Positions 44,331-54,373 of a stretch of DNA of 64,000 nucleotides are shown piece after piece; the first letter of the stretch is position 1, and each line of letters begins with the position of its first letter. The stretch lies in assembly GCA_021613375.1 (NCBI GenBank), contig CM038719.1:38291120-38355119 (forward strand), written 5' to 3'. The stretch is from Megaleporinus macrocephalus (lineage: Eukaryota > Chordata > Actinopteri > Characiformes > Anostomidae). The notes under the pieces are model-generated. The model was not told where the DNA came from. It worked only from the letters and a program-made list of their open reading frames with translations, and searched no databases. The position numbers were made by a program, and so were the translations under genes.

Positions 44331-45480
44331 CTTTTCAGCTGCGTTGCTGAATGTCAGGCAGCCATGACATACAAGCAAGGTCTGAAAATCCACAAACGAA
44401 GCTGAAGTTGATGAATGATGTGCCCACGCGGGCATCGAGACAAGTCGTCCCGAATAGATTCTGGTGGGGGGGATCGCATGTCGGCAGGAAGCAGCGATAC
44501 ACTTACTGGAGTGAAGGTTGAGTGTGTCAGAGAAATCTTATACAGCTTCCTGACGGAGTTCATTTTTCTCCCGCCGGTGTCTCTTTATAGTATTAAGCAA
44601 AGACACTGCCAAACAAATTAGGCCCACGGCCTCCAGTGCCCTGCCATTGGCTCCCCTTTTAAAGATTAATACGTATTGACAGTGGATGGATGTCAAGTCT
44701 GTGGCCGTCTCACGTTTCCCTCCGCCTGAGTGACTTGATTTGAATGCCTGGCCAGACAAAATCCATACTGGACAGATTTGAACATAACTTAGAAGACCGC
44801 AAGAACGCTGCACCGCGCTCAGGATCCGAAGCCAAAGCTACGAAGCCAATGAGGGCCCAACGTTAACCCTTTTCTGGGTTATTCTCAGCTGTAATCTACT
44901 TTTATACAATTCATTGAATAAGCCAACCAGCAGCAAATGAATTGGGAATATAACATTTTCCATTCCTGACACGAGTGCTTTCATGATTTCTAGGACTACG
45001 AACATTCGTTGGCAACCAAATATCAACCGAAAGCCATTACAAGCAGTAATATATATATATATATATATATCCTCCAGCCACCTTGTTAAATAGACATTGA
45101 GATAGCAGCTGTGGTTTGAGGGCAAGGCTCGAGCTGTGCTCTCTTCATCCGCCATCGAGATGTGCCGGCAAGTGAAATTCATTCAAGAGCGACTCCGACA
45201 TAAAGCAGTGCGGTGTTGACTTTTATGAACGCTTTATGGCATATTCAGTAAGATGGCGTTCGATCGGCGGCCGAGATTGTGGCGGGAGATAAAGAGTGCG
45301 CACTGTAGCGGGCCAACGACCCTGGAGAAGGTAATAAAGGCTGAATTCATTTCCGCCCATCGCGTCTGCAAGTGAGCCAACACCTGAGACCGGGAAGAAC
45401 AGCGGCCCCTAAATCAAGGGCCCAATGGAGAAAGACTGTTCTCAGTCCATTACAGCCGATGTGTGCCACTTAGAGGGTAA
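44331..45480. other. Long unique island, candidate conserved non-coding sequences
   Basis: Non-repetitive apart from (TA)n at about 45048-45070. Segments around 44560-44760 and 45230-45440 have balanced composition, several CpGs and AT cores, without splice-bounded frames. Best candidate cluster in the window for regulatory conservation, by inference only. Confidence 0.4.
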
Positions 45481-45829
45481 TTGGTAGAACATCTGTTGGG
45501 GCTTTTCTTTGTCACCGTCATTAACATCTTGTAAAATCATGCTGTTAGTCTTATACCCCTATTGACTTCCACAAATGCCTTGGTTTGTAGCAATCGTTGC
45601 AAGGTTGGACAAGCTTTGGCAAATGTGGAGGGAAAAAATGACACCTAACCAACTGAGGAACGCTTTCCTGTCAATTGTAGGCCCGTCAAGTGATGTGGGT
45701 CGTGGCATTTTCCTGATTTGCTCAAATTAGAGAAGCTTGAAACGTGTTTGTTTCTTTCTGTAATTCAGAAACGTGATACAGTGAGACAGCAGCACATCAA
45801 CCTAAACAGGAAATTCATCTAATTTCCAC
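45481..45829. other. Nothing recognised
   Basis: Unique sequence. Confidence 0.4.
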
Positions 45830-46400
45830 AGATTGAACACAACATCCAGTTTTAAACTCTGAGGGCCCCATGGGAAGATACATAATATGGCCCCTACTAC
45901 CACACTTCCCCCAGTTAACATCGACCGTAGATATAGATTCTTTCAAGGGATGATTGATTGGGATTATTGTTTGGACCCAAAGTGTGTCAAGAAACCGGTC
46001 CCCATTCCATCGCACCACCTCCACCAGCCTGACCCTACCACCTTTGTGCCTCAGTAGAGATCAAGATCCATCAAACCAGATTAGATGTTACAGTTTTGGT
46101 GAGCCTGCATCCATAGCAGCCTTAGGTTTTTTGTTCATGGCTGACAAAAGTTGAACCTGACATGGTCTTCTGCTGTTGTAGCCCATGCGCCTTAAGGTTG
46201 GGCAGGTTTTGCAGTCTCAGTAAAGTTAGCAGACCATTGTGCATGCAAGTCCCAGGAGATGTTCAATGTTCAAACCAGCCTGTCTAGCACCAGCAATCAT
46301 GCCAAGAAAATTTAAATCCTGACTGTTGATATGAACATCACCTGAAGCAGCTGGACTGTATCTGCATGATTTCATGCACTAGTTGATTCCATAATTGCAT
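45830..46400 (-). pseudogene. Tc1/mariner-type transposase relic, tandem copy 1
   Basis: The minus strand carries a decayed 'GGGGVMVWGxFSWHTLGPLxPxxxxLN' segment: DTLWVQTIIPINHPLKES is the in-frame remnant. The plus-strand text at 46150-46300 ('ggtcttctgctgttgtagcc', 'accagcctgtctagcaccag', 'caatcatgcca') is characteristic of this fish mariner group. About 580 bp apart from copy 2. Confidence 0.7.
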
Positions 46401-46830
46401 GAACGTGTAGTTGTACATCCAGTTTTAATCTCTGAGGGATTTTGGGCCCCATGACCCTGGACCCCCACCACCCCACTTCCCCTGGTGACATCAATCCTAG
46501 ATATAGATTCATTCAAGTGACAATTGGTCGGTATTATTGTCTGGGCCCAAAGTGTGTCAAGAAACTGGTCCCCATCCCATCGCACCACCTCCACCAACCT
46601 GGACGTTTGGCCCCATACAGGTTCAGGCCACATATTCATGCATTTAATTCCGGCCCTACCACCTGGTTGCCTTAGTAGATATGGAGATCCATCCAACCAG
46701 ACTGGTGAGTTGGGTGTTTTCGTGAACCTGCATCCACTACTGCCTCAGTTCTTTTTATTCTTGGCTTAAAAAAGTTGAACCTGACGTGGTCTTCTGCTGT
46801 TGTAGCCCATGCGCCTTAAGGTTGGGCAGG
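46401..46830 (-). pseudogene. Tc1/mariner-type transposase relic, tandem copy 2
   Basis: The minus strand reads RLVEVVRWDGDQFLDTLWAQ then TIIPTNCHLNESI, the same segment as copy 1, and repeats 'gacgtggtcttctgctgttg' and 'catgcgccttaaggttgggc' on the plus strand. Longer than copy 1 in the middle. Confidence 0.7.
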
Positions 46831-46844
46831 TTGTGCAGTCTATG

Positions 46845-47065
46845 GAACTCAATTCAACATCTTTGGAATGAGGGATTTGAAACTAAACATCTAACAGTCA
46901 ATGAACTCACCAATGCTCATGAGGCTGAATCTGATCAAATCCTCACAGCAACATTCCAACATCTAGTGTGAGATCCTCCCAGGAGAGTAAGAGAAGCAAA
47001 GAGAGATACCCTTTGCTGGAAGAAATGCTGGATGAGACTTGTCCACAAACTTTTGGCACTACCTT
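46845..47065 (+). mobile_element. 3' end of another Tc1-like element
   Basis: 'aatcctcacagcaacattcc', 'aacatctagtg', 'tcctcccaggagagtaagag' and 'cttgtccacaaacttttggc' match the 3' part of the fish Tc1-like group whose terminus reads 'cttttggcca'. Coding part missing. Confidence 0.6.
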
Positions 47066-47089
47066 GAAATCAATAATGCAACATAATAC

Positions 47090-47215
47090 ACTGGGTGACA
47101 CAGGGGCGCAGAGGGCAGCGCTGTCACAGCAAGAAGGGCCTGGGATCGATTCCCGGCTGGGGTGTCCAGGATCCCTTCTATGTGGAATTCTATGTTCTTC
47201 CAATGACCTGCCCTG
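47090..47215 (+). mobile_element. tRNA-derived SINE head fragment
   Basis: 'cacaggggcgcagagggcag', 'cgctgtcacagcaagaaggg', box-B-like 'ggatcgattcc', then 'ggggtgtccaggatcccttc'. The body is cut short and the 22-bp array starts right after it. Confidence 0.75.
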
Positions 47216-47967
47216 GACTTGCCAGGGTGTTACATGGTGATTGTCATGGTGTTGTGCGAGATATCAGGGGTGTTGCATTGTGATCGCCTGGGTGTTGTGT
47301 GGTGATTGGTGGTGTGTTGCTTGCCGATTGCCAGGGTTTTGCTTGGTGATTTCCAGGGTGTTGCATGATGATTGTCAGGATGTTGCATGATGATTGACAG
47401 AATATTGCATGTTGAGTGCCAGAATGTTGCATGATGATTGTCAGGGTGTTGCCTAGTAATTGCCAGGGTGTTGTGTGGTGATTGCCAGGGTGTTGCATGA
47501 TGATTGGCAGAATGTTGCATGATGATTGACAGGGTGTTGTGTGGTGATTGCCAGGGTTGTTGCATGATAATTGACAGAATATTACATGGTGAGTGCCAGA
47601 ATATTGCATGATGATTACCAGAATGTTGCATGGTGATTGTCAGGGTGTTGCCTAGTAAATGCCAGGGTGTTATGTGTGATTGGCAGGGTGTTGTGTGGTG
47701 ATTGCCAGGGTGTTGCATGATGATTAACAGAATATTACATGGTGAGTGCCAGAATGCTGCTTGATGATTACCAGAATGTTGCACGGTGATAGTCAGGGTG
47801 TTGCCTGGTAATTGCCAGGGTGTTGTATAGTGATTGGCAGGGTGTTGTGTGGTAATTGCCAGGGTGTTGTGTAGTGATTGCCAGGGTGTTGTGTGGTGAT
47901 TGCCAGGGTGTTGTTTGGTGATTGCCAGAATATTGCATGATGATTGCCAGGGTGTTGCATGGTGATT

Positions 47968-48150
47968 GGCAGGATTGGGAGATTGGCTGCATGCTTGATG
48001 GCTGCAAAGGCATTACGAGTGCTTTTCTCCGTCTGGAACAAACAGAAAAAAGGAGCAGAAGACACGCGAGTGCTGTTGAGTCGCAGACTCAAATCAGAGC
48101 ACAGAGGAGCGAGACATCGACAACTGCTGGGTTTTCTGAGGTCTGTGCAA
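47968..48150 (+). repeat. Captured block, copy 1
   Basis: Starts 'ggcaggattgggagattggc', includes 'cttttctccgtctggaacaa' and 'agcagaagacacgcgagtgc', and ends 'gaggtctgtgcaatgtggtc'. Near-identical copies at 48801 and 49901. Confidence 0.95.
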
Positions 48151-48800
48151 TGTGGTCATTGTTGCATGCTGATTGTCAGGGTGTTGCATGCTGATTGCCA
48201 AGATGTTGTGTGGTGATTGCCAGGGTGTTGCATGATGATTGTCAGGGTATTGGCTAGTAATTGCCAGGGTGTTGTGTGGTGATTGCCAGGGTGTTGCATG
48301 GTGGATTGCCAGGGTGTTGCGTGGTGATTTCTAGGGTGTTGCATGACAATTGCTAGGGTGTTGCATGATGATTATCAGGATGTTGAATGATGATTGACAG
48401 AATATTGTATGGTGAGTGCCAAAATGTTGCATGATGATTGTCAGGGTGTTGCCTAGTAATTGCAAGGGTGTTGTGTGGTGATTGCCAGGGTGTTGCATGA
48501 TGATTGACAGGGTGTGGTGTGGTAATTGCCAGGGTTGTTGCATGATGATTGACAGAATATTGCATGGTGAATGCCAGAATGTTGCATGATGATGGCCAGA
48601 ATGTTGCATGGTGATTGTCAGGGTGTTGCCTAGTAATTACTAGGATGTTGTGTGTGATTAGCAGGGTGTTGTGTGGTGATTGCCAGGGTGTTGCATGATG
48701 ATTAACAGAATATTGCATGGTGAGTGCCAGAATGCTGCATGATGATTACCAAAATTGTCAGGGTGTTGTGTGGTGATTGGCAGAATATTGCATGGTGATT

Positions 48801-48982
48801 GGCAGGATTGAGAGATTGGCTGCATGTTTGATGGCTGCAAAGGCATTACGAGTGCTTTCTCTGTCTGGAACAAACAGAAAAAAGGAGCAGAAGACACGCG
48901 AGTGCTGTTGAGTCGCAGACTCAAATCAGAGCACAGAGGAGTGAGATGTCGCTGGGTTTTCTGAGGTCTGTGCAATGTAGTC
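48801..48982 (+). repeat. Captured block, copy 2
   Basis: As copy 1, with a small deletion before 'gctgggttttctgaggtctg'. Confidence 0.95.
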
Positions 48983-49900
48983 ATCATTGCATGCTGATTG
49001 TCAGGGTGTTGCATGCTGATTGCCAAGATGTTGTGTGGTGACTGACAGAGTGTAGTGTGGTGATTGCTAGGGTGTTGCATGGTGATCGCCAAGATGTTGT
49101 GTGATGATTGGTGGTGTGTTGCTTGGTGATCACAAGGGTGTTGCTTGGTGATTGACTGGGTATTGCATGGTGATCACAAGGGTGTTGCGTGGTGATTGCC
49201 AGGGTGTTGCATGATGATTGGCAGAATGTTGCATGATGATTGACAGGGTGTGGTGTGGTGATTGCCAGGGTTGTTGCATGATGATTGACAGAATATTGCA
49301 TGGTGAGTGCCAGAATGTTGCATGGTGATTGTCAGGGTGTTGCCTAGTAATTGCCAGGGTGTTGTGTGTGACTGGCAGGGTGTTGTGTGGTGCTTGCCGG
49401 GGTGTTGCTAGATGATTGCCAGAATGTTGCATGGTGATTGTCAGGGTGTTGCCTAGTAAATGCCAGGGTGTTGTGTGTGATTAGCAGGGTGTTGTGTGGT
49501 GATTGCCAGGTTGTTGCATGATGATTGGCAGAATATTGCATGGTGAGTGCCAGAATGTTGCATGGTGATTGTCAGGGTGTTGCCTGGTAATTGCCAGGGT
49601 GTTGTGTGGTGATTGCTGGGATGTTGCATGATAATTGCCAGAATATTGCATGATGATTGTCGGGGTGTTTCCTGGTAATTGCCAGGGTGTTGTGTGATGA
49701 TTGCTGCGGTGTTGCATGATGATGGCCAGAATGTTGCATGGTGATTGTCAGGGTGTTTTGTGGTGATTGCCAGGGTGTTGTGTGGTGATTGCCAGGGTGT
49801 TGCATGATGATTGTCGGGGTGTTTCCTGGTAATTGCCAGGGTGTTGTGTGGTGATTGCCAGGGTGTTGCATGATGATTGCCAGAATGTTGCATGGTAATT

Positions 49901-50093
49901 GGCAGGATTGGGAGATGCTTGCCGCATGCTTGATGGCTGCAAAGGTATTCCAAGTGCTTTTCTCCGTCTGGAACAAACAGAAAAAAGGAGCAGAAGACAC
50001 GTGAGTGCTGTTGACTCGCCGACTCAAATTAGAGCACAGAGGAGCGAGACGTTGCCAACCGCTGGGTTTTCTGAGGTCAGTGCAATGTGGTCA
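49901..50093 (+). repeat. Captured block, copy 3 (probable source)
   Basis: The same block, here continuous with unique sequence on its right (50094 onward), so this is the likely original and copies 1 and 2 are amplified. A shorter piece recurs at about 51550-51607. Confidence 0.85.
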
Positions 50094-50750
50094 CCGTTCA
50101 TCGCAGGACAGGCAGAAAACCCAAAGTGACGGAGGCTAATGTGGAGGGGATCCGCCAGTAGCGGCCAGAGCCACTTTCTATCTGTGTTGGCTCTCACTGC
50201 GGGGCCAGCGTGCTCGGTGCTTATTGAGGCTGCTGTGCTTTAAAGCACACTTTTATCCCTGGTTTGCATTCGCCGTGCAGTAGATAAAGCGCAATATCCT
50301 CCCGCATGCACACCGCCTGGAGGGGAATTTTGAGGAGACATTATGCTTAAGTTATATTAGGCACGCTTATTCCCCATTAACACGCACACCTCTGTCGAAT
50401 ATCTCACTCTAACATTAACTCTCACACACAATCTCACCATCACTCTCTCACTGACACACACACACACACACTCGCTTCTTCTCTCTATCTCCATCTCTCG
50501 CTCCCTCTAGACACACACACTGGCAGTCAGAGCAATCAAACCACTCCACCATCTTTATCACACCTGCTCTGCAGGTCTAATTCACACCGTCTGCATTGAC
50601 TCTTAACATGCAGGTCGTCTATTTGCCCCTCCTGCCGGGCGCACTGTTCAGGTTGAACTGCAGCTGCTTTAAGATTACGACATTGATAAAAAGTGGAAGA
50701 GTGAACGTCCTACAGAAAAGACTAGAGGGTTTACGCTTTTTAAGAAATTC
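50094..50750. other. Unique island inside the 22-bp array
   Basis: Balanced non-repetitive sequence (50130-50400) with 'gctttaaagcacacttttat' and 'aattttgaggagacattatg', then a short (CA)n near 50455. Candidate conserved non-coding. Confidence 0.35.
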
Positions 50751-50754
50751 CCAG

Positions 50755-51607
50755 GTGGTTGTTAGGATGTTGCATGGGTGTTGTGTTATAATTGCCAGGG
50801 TTTTGCATGTTGATTGTCAAGATGTTGCATGGTGATTGGCAGGGTGTTGCATGGTGATTGGCAAAGTGTTGCATATTAATTGCCAGGTCGTTGCATGATG
50901 ATTGTCAGGGTGTTGTGAGGTGATGGCCCAGGTGTTGCATGGTGATTCCCACGGTGTTGTGTGGCGATTGACAGGGTGTTGCTTAGTGATTGGCAGTGTG
51001 TTGCATGGTGATTGCCAGGGTTTTGTGTGGTGATTGGCAGGGTGTTTTGCTTTATAATTACCAGGGTGTTGCATGGGGATTTCCAGGGTGTTGTGTGATA
51101 ATTGCAAGGGTTTTGCATGATGGTTGTCAGGATATTGCATGGTGATTGGTTAGGGTGTTGCATGGTGATTGGCAAAGTGTTGCATATTAATTGCCAGATG
51201 TTGCATGATAATTTCTCGGATGTTGCATGGCGTGTTGCATAGTAATTGCCAGGGTGTTGTGAAGTGATTGCCAGGGTGTTGCATGATGATTGTCAGGTTG
51301 TTGCATGGTGATTGATAGGGTGTTCCATAGTAATTCCCAGGGTGTTGTGAAGTGATTGCCAGGGTGTTGCATGATGACTGTCAGGGTATTGCATGGTGAT
51401 TGTCAGGGTGTTTCATAGTAATTCCCAGAGTGTTCTGGAGCGATTTCCAGAGTGTTGAATGGCGATTACCAGGCTATTGCATGGTGATTCCCAGGGTGTT
51501 GTGTGGCGATTGACAGGGTGTTGCTTGGTGATTGCCAGAATGTTGCATGGGCAGGATTAGGGGATTGGCGGCGTGCTAGATGGCTGCGAAAGTATTCCAA
51601 GTGCTCG
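50755..51607. repeat. 22-bp minisatellite, second block
   Basis: Same unit as 47216-49900, more diverged, ending in a partial captured block. Confidence 0.9.
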
Positions 51608-52351
51608 TCAAGGTGTTGTTTGACGACCGCTGTTGCTAGGTTGCAAGGGTCATACTAAGTGGTTGTTCGAGCATAAGTTGTTTGCAAATTATATCTAAAC
51701 TGCAGATGAAGGGCAGGGAATGATTTTCTATATATAGAGAACTATCCCAAGCTCTCATATGCCTGAGGTTGCCCAAAATGAATCTAACCAAGAAAGTATG
51801 AGGAGCTTTTATGGAGTATGCTTTTCACAAAGGGCGAAAATACAAGAAACTGACAGAAAAACTGCAGCAAACATCACTTGCACGCCATTGTCTGCCGTCA
51901 GGACGAGGCTGCAGCTTCCTCTTCACCAGGTTTTTGTTCGAATTTAAGTGTAGGTGGTGTTGCTTGTAGCTATTGTTTTAAGCCTACACCAGTGCACACC
52001 CACAGATGAACTGTGCAAAATACAGCACTCCACTTCTCCCGACTGCACGTAGCTGAAGTCAGCTGAGTATTGTATTGTGTACAGTTGATTTGTGGGTGAG
52101 CACTGGTGACAGATTTCAAATCTGTGCAAGGTTAGAACCTGTAACATTTATGTCGAAAGGCAGTTCAGCTTTCAGTGTTTGCTGCTGGTTAATCCACAGG
52201 ACAGCAAAAGAAAACCAAACAACAGTCATTGTGGAGCAGCTTGGTACTGAGATCAAGCAAGCAAGCAAGCTGTATGTCTCAAACTCTCAATTCAAACTCT
52301 CAGTTCAGTTAAAACATCTATTTTCTTTATAACATAAGGGTCACGTAGATG
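51608..52351. other. Unique sequence with one palindrome
   Basis: 'caccagtgcacacccacaga' (51987) and the inverse of 'gtgggtgagcactggtg' (about 52093) form arms of an imperfect palindrome of about 125 bp, MITE-like. Otherwise unassigned. Confidence 0.45.
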
Positions 52352-53116
52352 CACTATATTGCCAAAAGTATCCACTCGTCTGCCTTTGCATGCATATGAA
52401 CTTGAGTGACGTCCTAATCTTAATCCATAGGGTTTAATACGATGTTGGCCCAACCTTTGCAGCTCTTCTGGGAAGGCTCTCCACATGGTTTAGGAATGTC
52501 TTTATGGGAATGTTTCACCATTCCTCCAGAAGAGCATTGGTGATGTTGGACGAGAAGGTCTGGATCACAGTCTTCACTCTAATTCATCCCAAAGGTGTTC
52601 TATCAGGTTGAGGTCAGGACAAGGCCAGTCAAGTTCTTCCACACCAAACTCGCTCCTCCATGTCTTTATGGAGCTGCTTTGTGCACTGGTGGGCAGTCAT
52701 GTTGGAATAGGAAGGGGCCGTCCCCAAACTGTCCCCACAAAGTTGGGAGCATGAAATTGTCTAGAATGTCTTGGTCTTCTGAAGCATTAAGAGTTCCTTT
52801 CACTGGAACTATAGGTCTGAGCCCACTTCCTGAAAAACAACCTCACACCATAATCCCCCCTCCACCAAACTTTACACTCGATACAATGCAGTCAGAGAAC
52901 TACTGTTCACCTGGCAACCAATAAACCCAGACTCACCCATCGGATTGTCAGATGGAGATGCATGATTCGTCACTCCAGACGTGTTCTTTCACTAATGTGT
53001 GTAGAGCAGTCTGCAAATCTAGGTACTTGGTTTTATACACCTGTGGCCATGAAAGTGATTGGATCGATGAATTCAATTATTTGGATGGGGGAGTGAACAC
53101 TTTTGGCAATGTGGCA
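52352..53116 (-). mobile_element. Internally deleted Tc1-like element with both ends
   Basis: Left 'cactatattgccaaaagtat' and right 'gaacacttttggcaatgtgg' are inverted terminal repeats. Long stretches are familiar from a widespread fish Tc1-like element, with the transposase on the minus strand: 'gacgtcctaatcttaatcca', 'ctctaattcatcccaaaggt', 'aagttgggagcatgaaattg', 'ccccctccaccaaactttac'. After 'ttcgtcactccaga' the sequence jumps to the far end ('tctgcaaatctaggtacttg'), so roughly 600-700 bp containing the N-terminal half of the transposase is missing. Mutations also break the remaining frame. Confidence 0.85.
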
Positions 53117-53580
53117 TATATATATTATTCTTCTGTAACATTAACCAGGATCAACCCATCGCTAGGTGGTTACCATGGTGTTCCGAATGATTGACGTGTT
53201 ATTGTTAAGTGGTTGCAGTGGTATCCCAGGTTGAAGGCTGTAGACTCTTTTCACATGATTCCAGTGATGTTCGGAGTGGAGGAGATAGAGGTAAGGAGTC
53301 TGTTTAGCACTAGTTTAGATGATGTTACAAGAGAAAGATACAAACAGAACATCACAGTACATGTTAGACGTGATCCTGATGCTATGAAGAGAGATTTTCA
53401 CTGAACTGAACGATGAGCTGCTATCGAGCAGCAGATATAAGAACTACAACAGTGTCTCCACAGTGTCTGTCGTTTGGTTTTCTTTTACTGTCCTGTTAAT
53501 TAACCAGCAACAAACATCCAGTCTTGCTGGGCTCTTACTACATGGTTGTAGAAGAACCTGGATGAAGCCTGGAGGGAGGG
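53117..53580. other. Unassigned, with GCTAGGTGGTTG-type words
   Basis: Scattered 'gctaggtggttaccatggtg' text recalls fish GGTTGCTAGG minisatellites. No gene recognised. Confidence 0.35.
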
Positions 53581-53584
53581 AGTC

Positions 53585-53740
53585 ATTGGATGATTTGATG
53601 AGCATGGAAGTGATGGAACTCATACCTTATGGCCTTCAAAGTTGGTAGATCATACACAGTTGAACACCTATAGAAGAGTTTGGATCAGTGTATTGGTGCC
53701 TTCCAGTGAATTTGAGGGAATATCCTATAGTGTTCCAGGT
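53585..53740 (+). pseudogene. Tc1/mariner C-terminal fragment, copy 1
   Basis: 'gatttgatgagcatggaagt', 'ccttatggccttcaaagttg', 'agttgaacacctatagaaga' and 'gagggaatatcctatagtgt' match the region around the PIEHLWE signature (IEHL*KSLDQ here) of a fish Tc1-like transposase. Heavily decayed. Confidence 0.55.
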
Positions 53741-54184
53741 GGTTGCTAGAGTGTTGGTAGGTGGTGTCTATGCTATCCAAATGTTGTTTGCGAAGCACGG
53801 ACCACTTAAGGCAGGGCAAAGAAGGGGAACTCAAGAAACTTGAGTTCTGGGTGGCTTTGGCTGCTGAGGCTTGAAGCCAGAGCCCTCTCTCAGATCGAAG
53901 AGTGAGTTGGAAGATAGTGAGGAGTCAAGGTGGTGGTGGGGTTACGAGAAGGTGAAGGCATAGGAGTGGTTTATATGAGGCATGTAATGAGTGTGGGGAG
54001 GACTTTGGGCGTGGTCCCTCTCCCAAACTTAAGTTATTTCATAACTTCATTTAGGGTGTTGAAGGCTGGTTGCAATGCCGTCCCAAGTGATTGCTAGAGT
54101 GTTACTACAAGCTGTTATGAAGAATTAAAAGAAGCATAGCATAGAACGTAGTATAGCCCAGAGCACAGATTTGGTGGGTTCACT

Positions 54185-54330
54185 AGATGAGCATGAAAGT
54201 AATGGAAATCATAAGTTATGGCCTTCACACCTATAGGAGATTTTGGACCAACATGTTAGTGCTTTCCACTCCCATCACCAAAACAGCAATTTAAAGGAGT
54301 ATTCTAGGTGGTCCAGGTGTCCAGGGGTTG
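54185..54330 (+). pseudogene. Tc1/mariner C-terminal fragment, copy 2
   Basis: Reads HL-EILDQHVSAFHSHHQNSN then LKEYS, comparable to 'HLWEILDRRVR...PPPSSKHQMREYL'. Shares 'gagcatgaaagtaatggaaa' with copies 1 and 3. Confidence 0.6.
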
Positions 54331-54373
54331 GCAGGGTATTGCAAGTGGTGCTGTTGTTACATCAACAGCTTCC

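Larger units (their letters stand above)
47216..49900. repeat. 22-bp minisatellite, main block
   Basis: Degenerate units of 'attgccagggtgttgcatgg' type, over 100 copies, with variants gtgTGGtg, cAGAAtGTTg and gTCAGGg. Since 22 is not divisible by 3, the minus strand reads through all three frames as a 22-residue periodic peptide rich in Q, H, N and T, giving long spurious open frames. Two 180-bp non-array blocks interrupt it. Confidence 0.95.

Noticed and set aside
47230..51372. Many minus-strand frames of 60-184 codons with HHATPWQSPHNTL-type repeats
   Set aside because: They are the 22-bp minisatellite read through all three frames. The 22-residue periodicity explains them.
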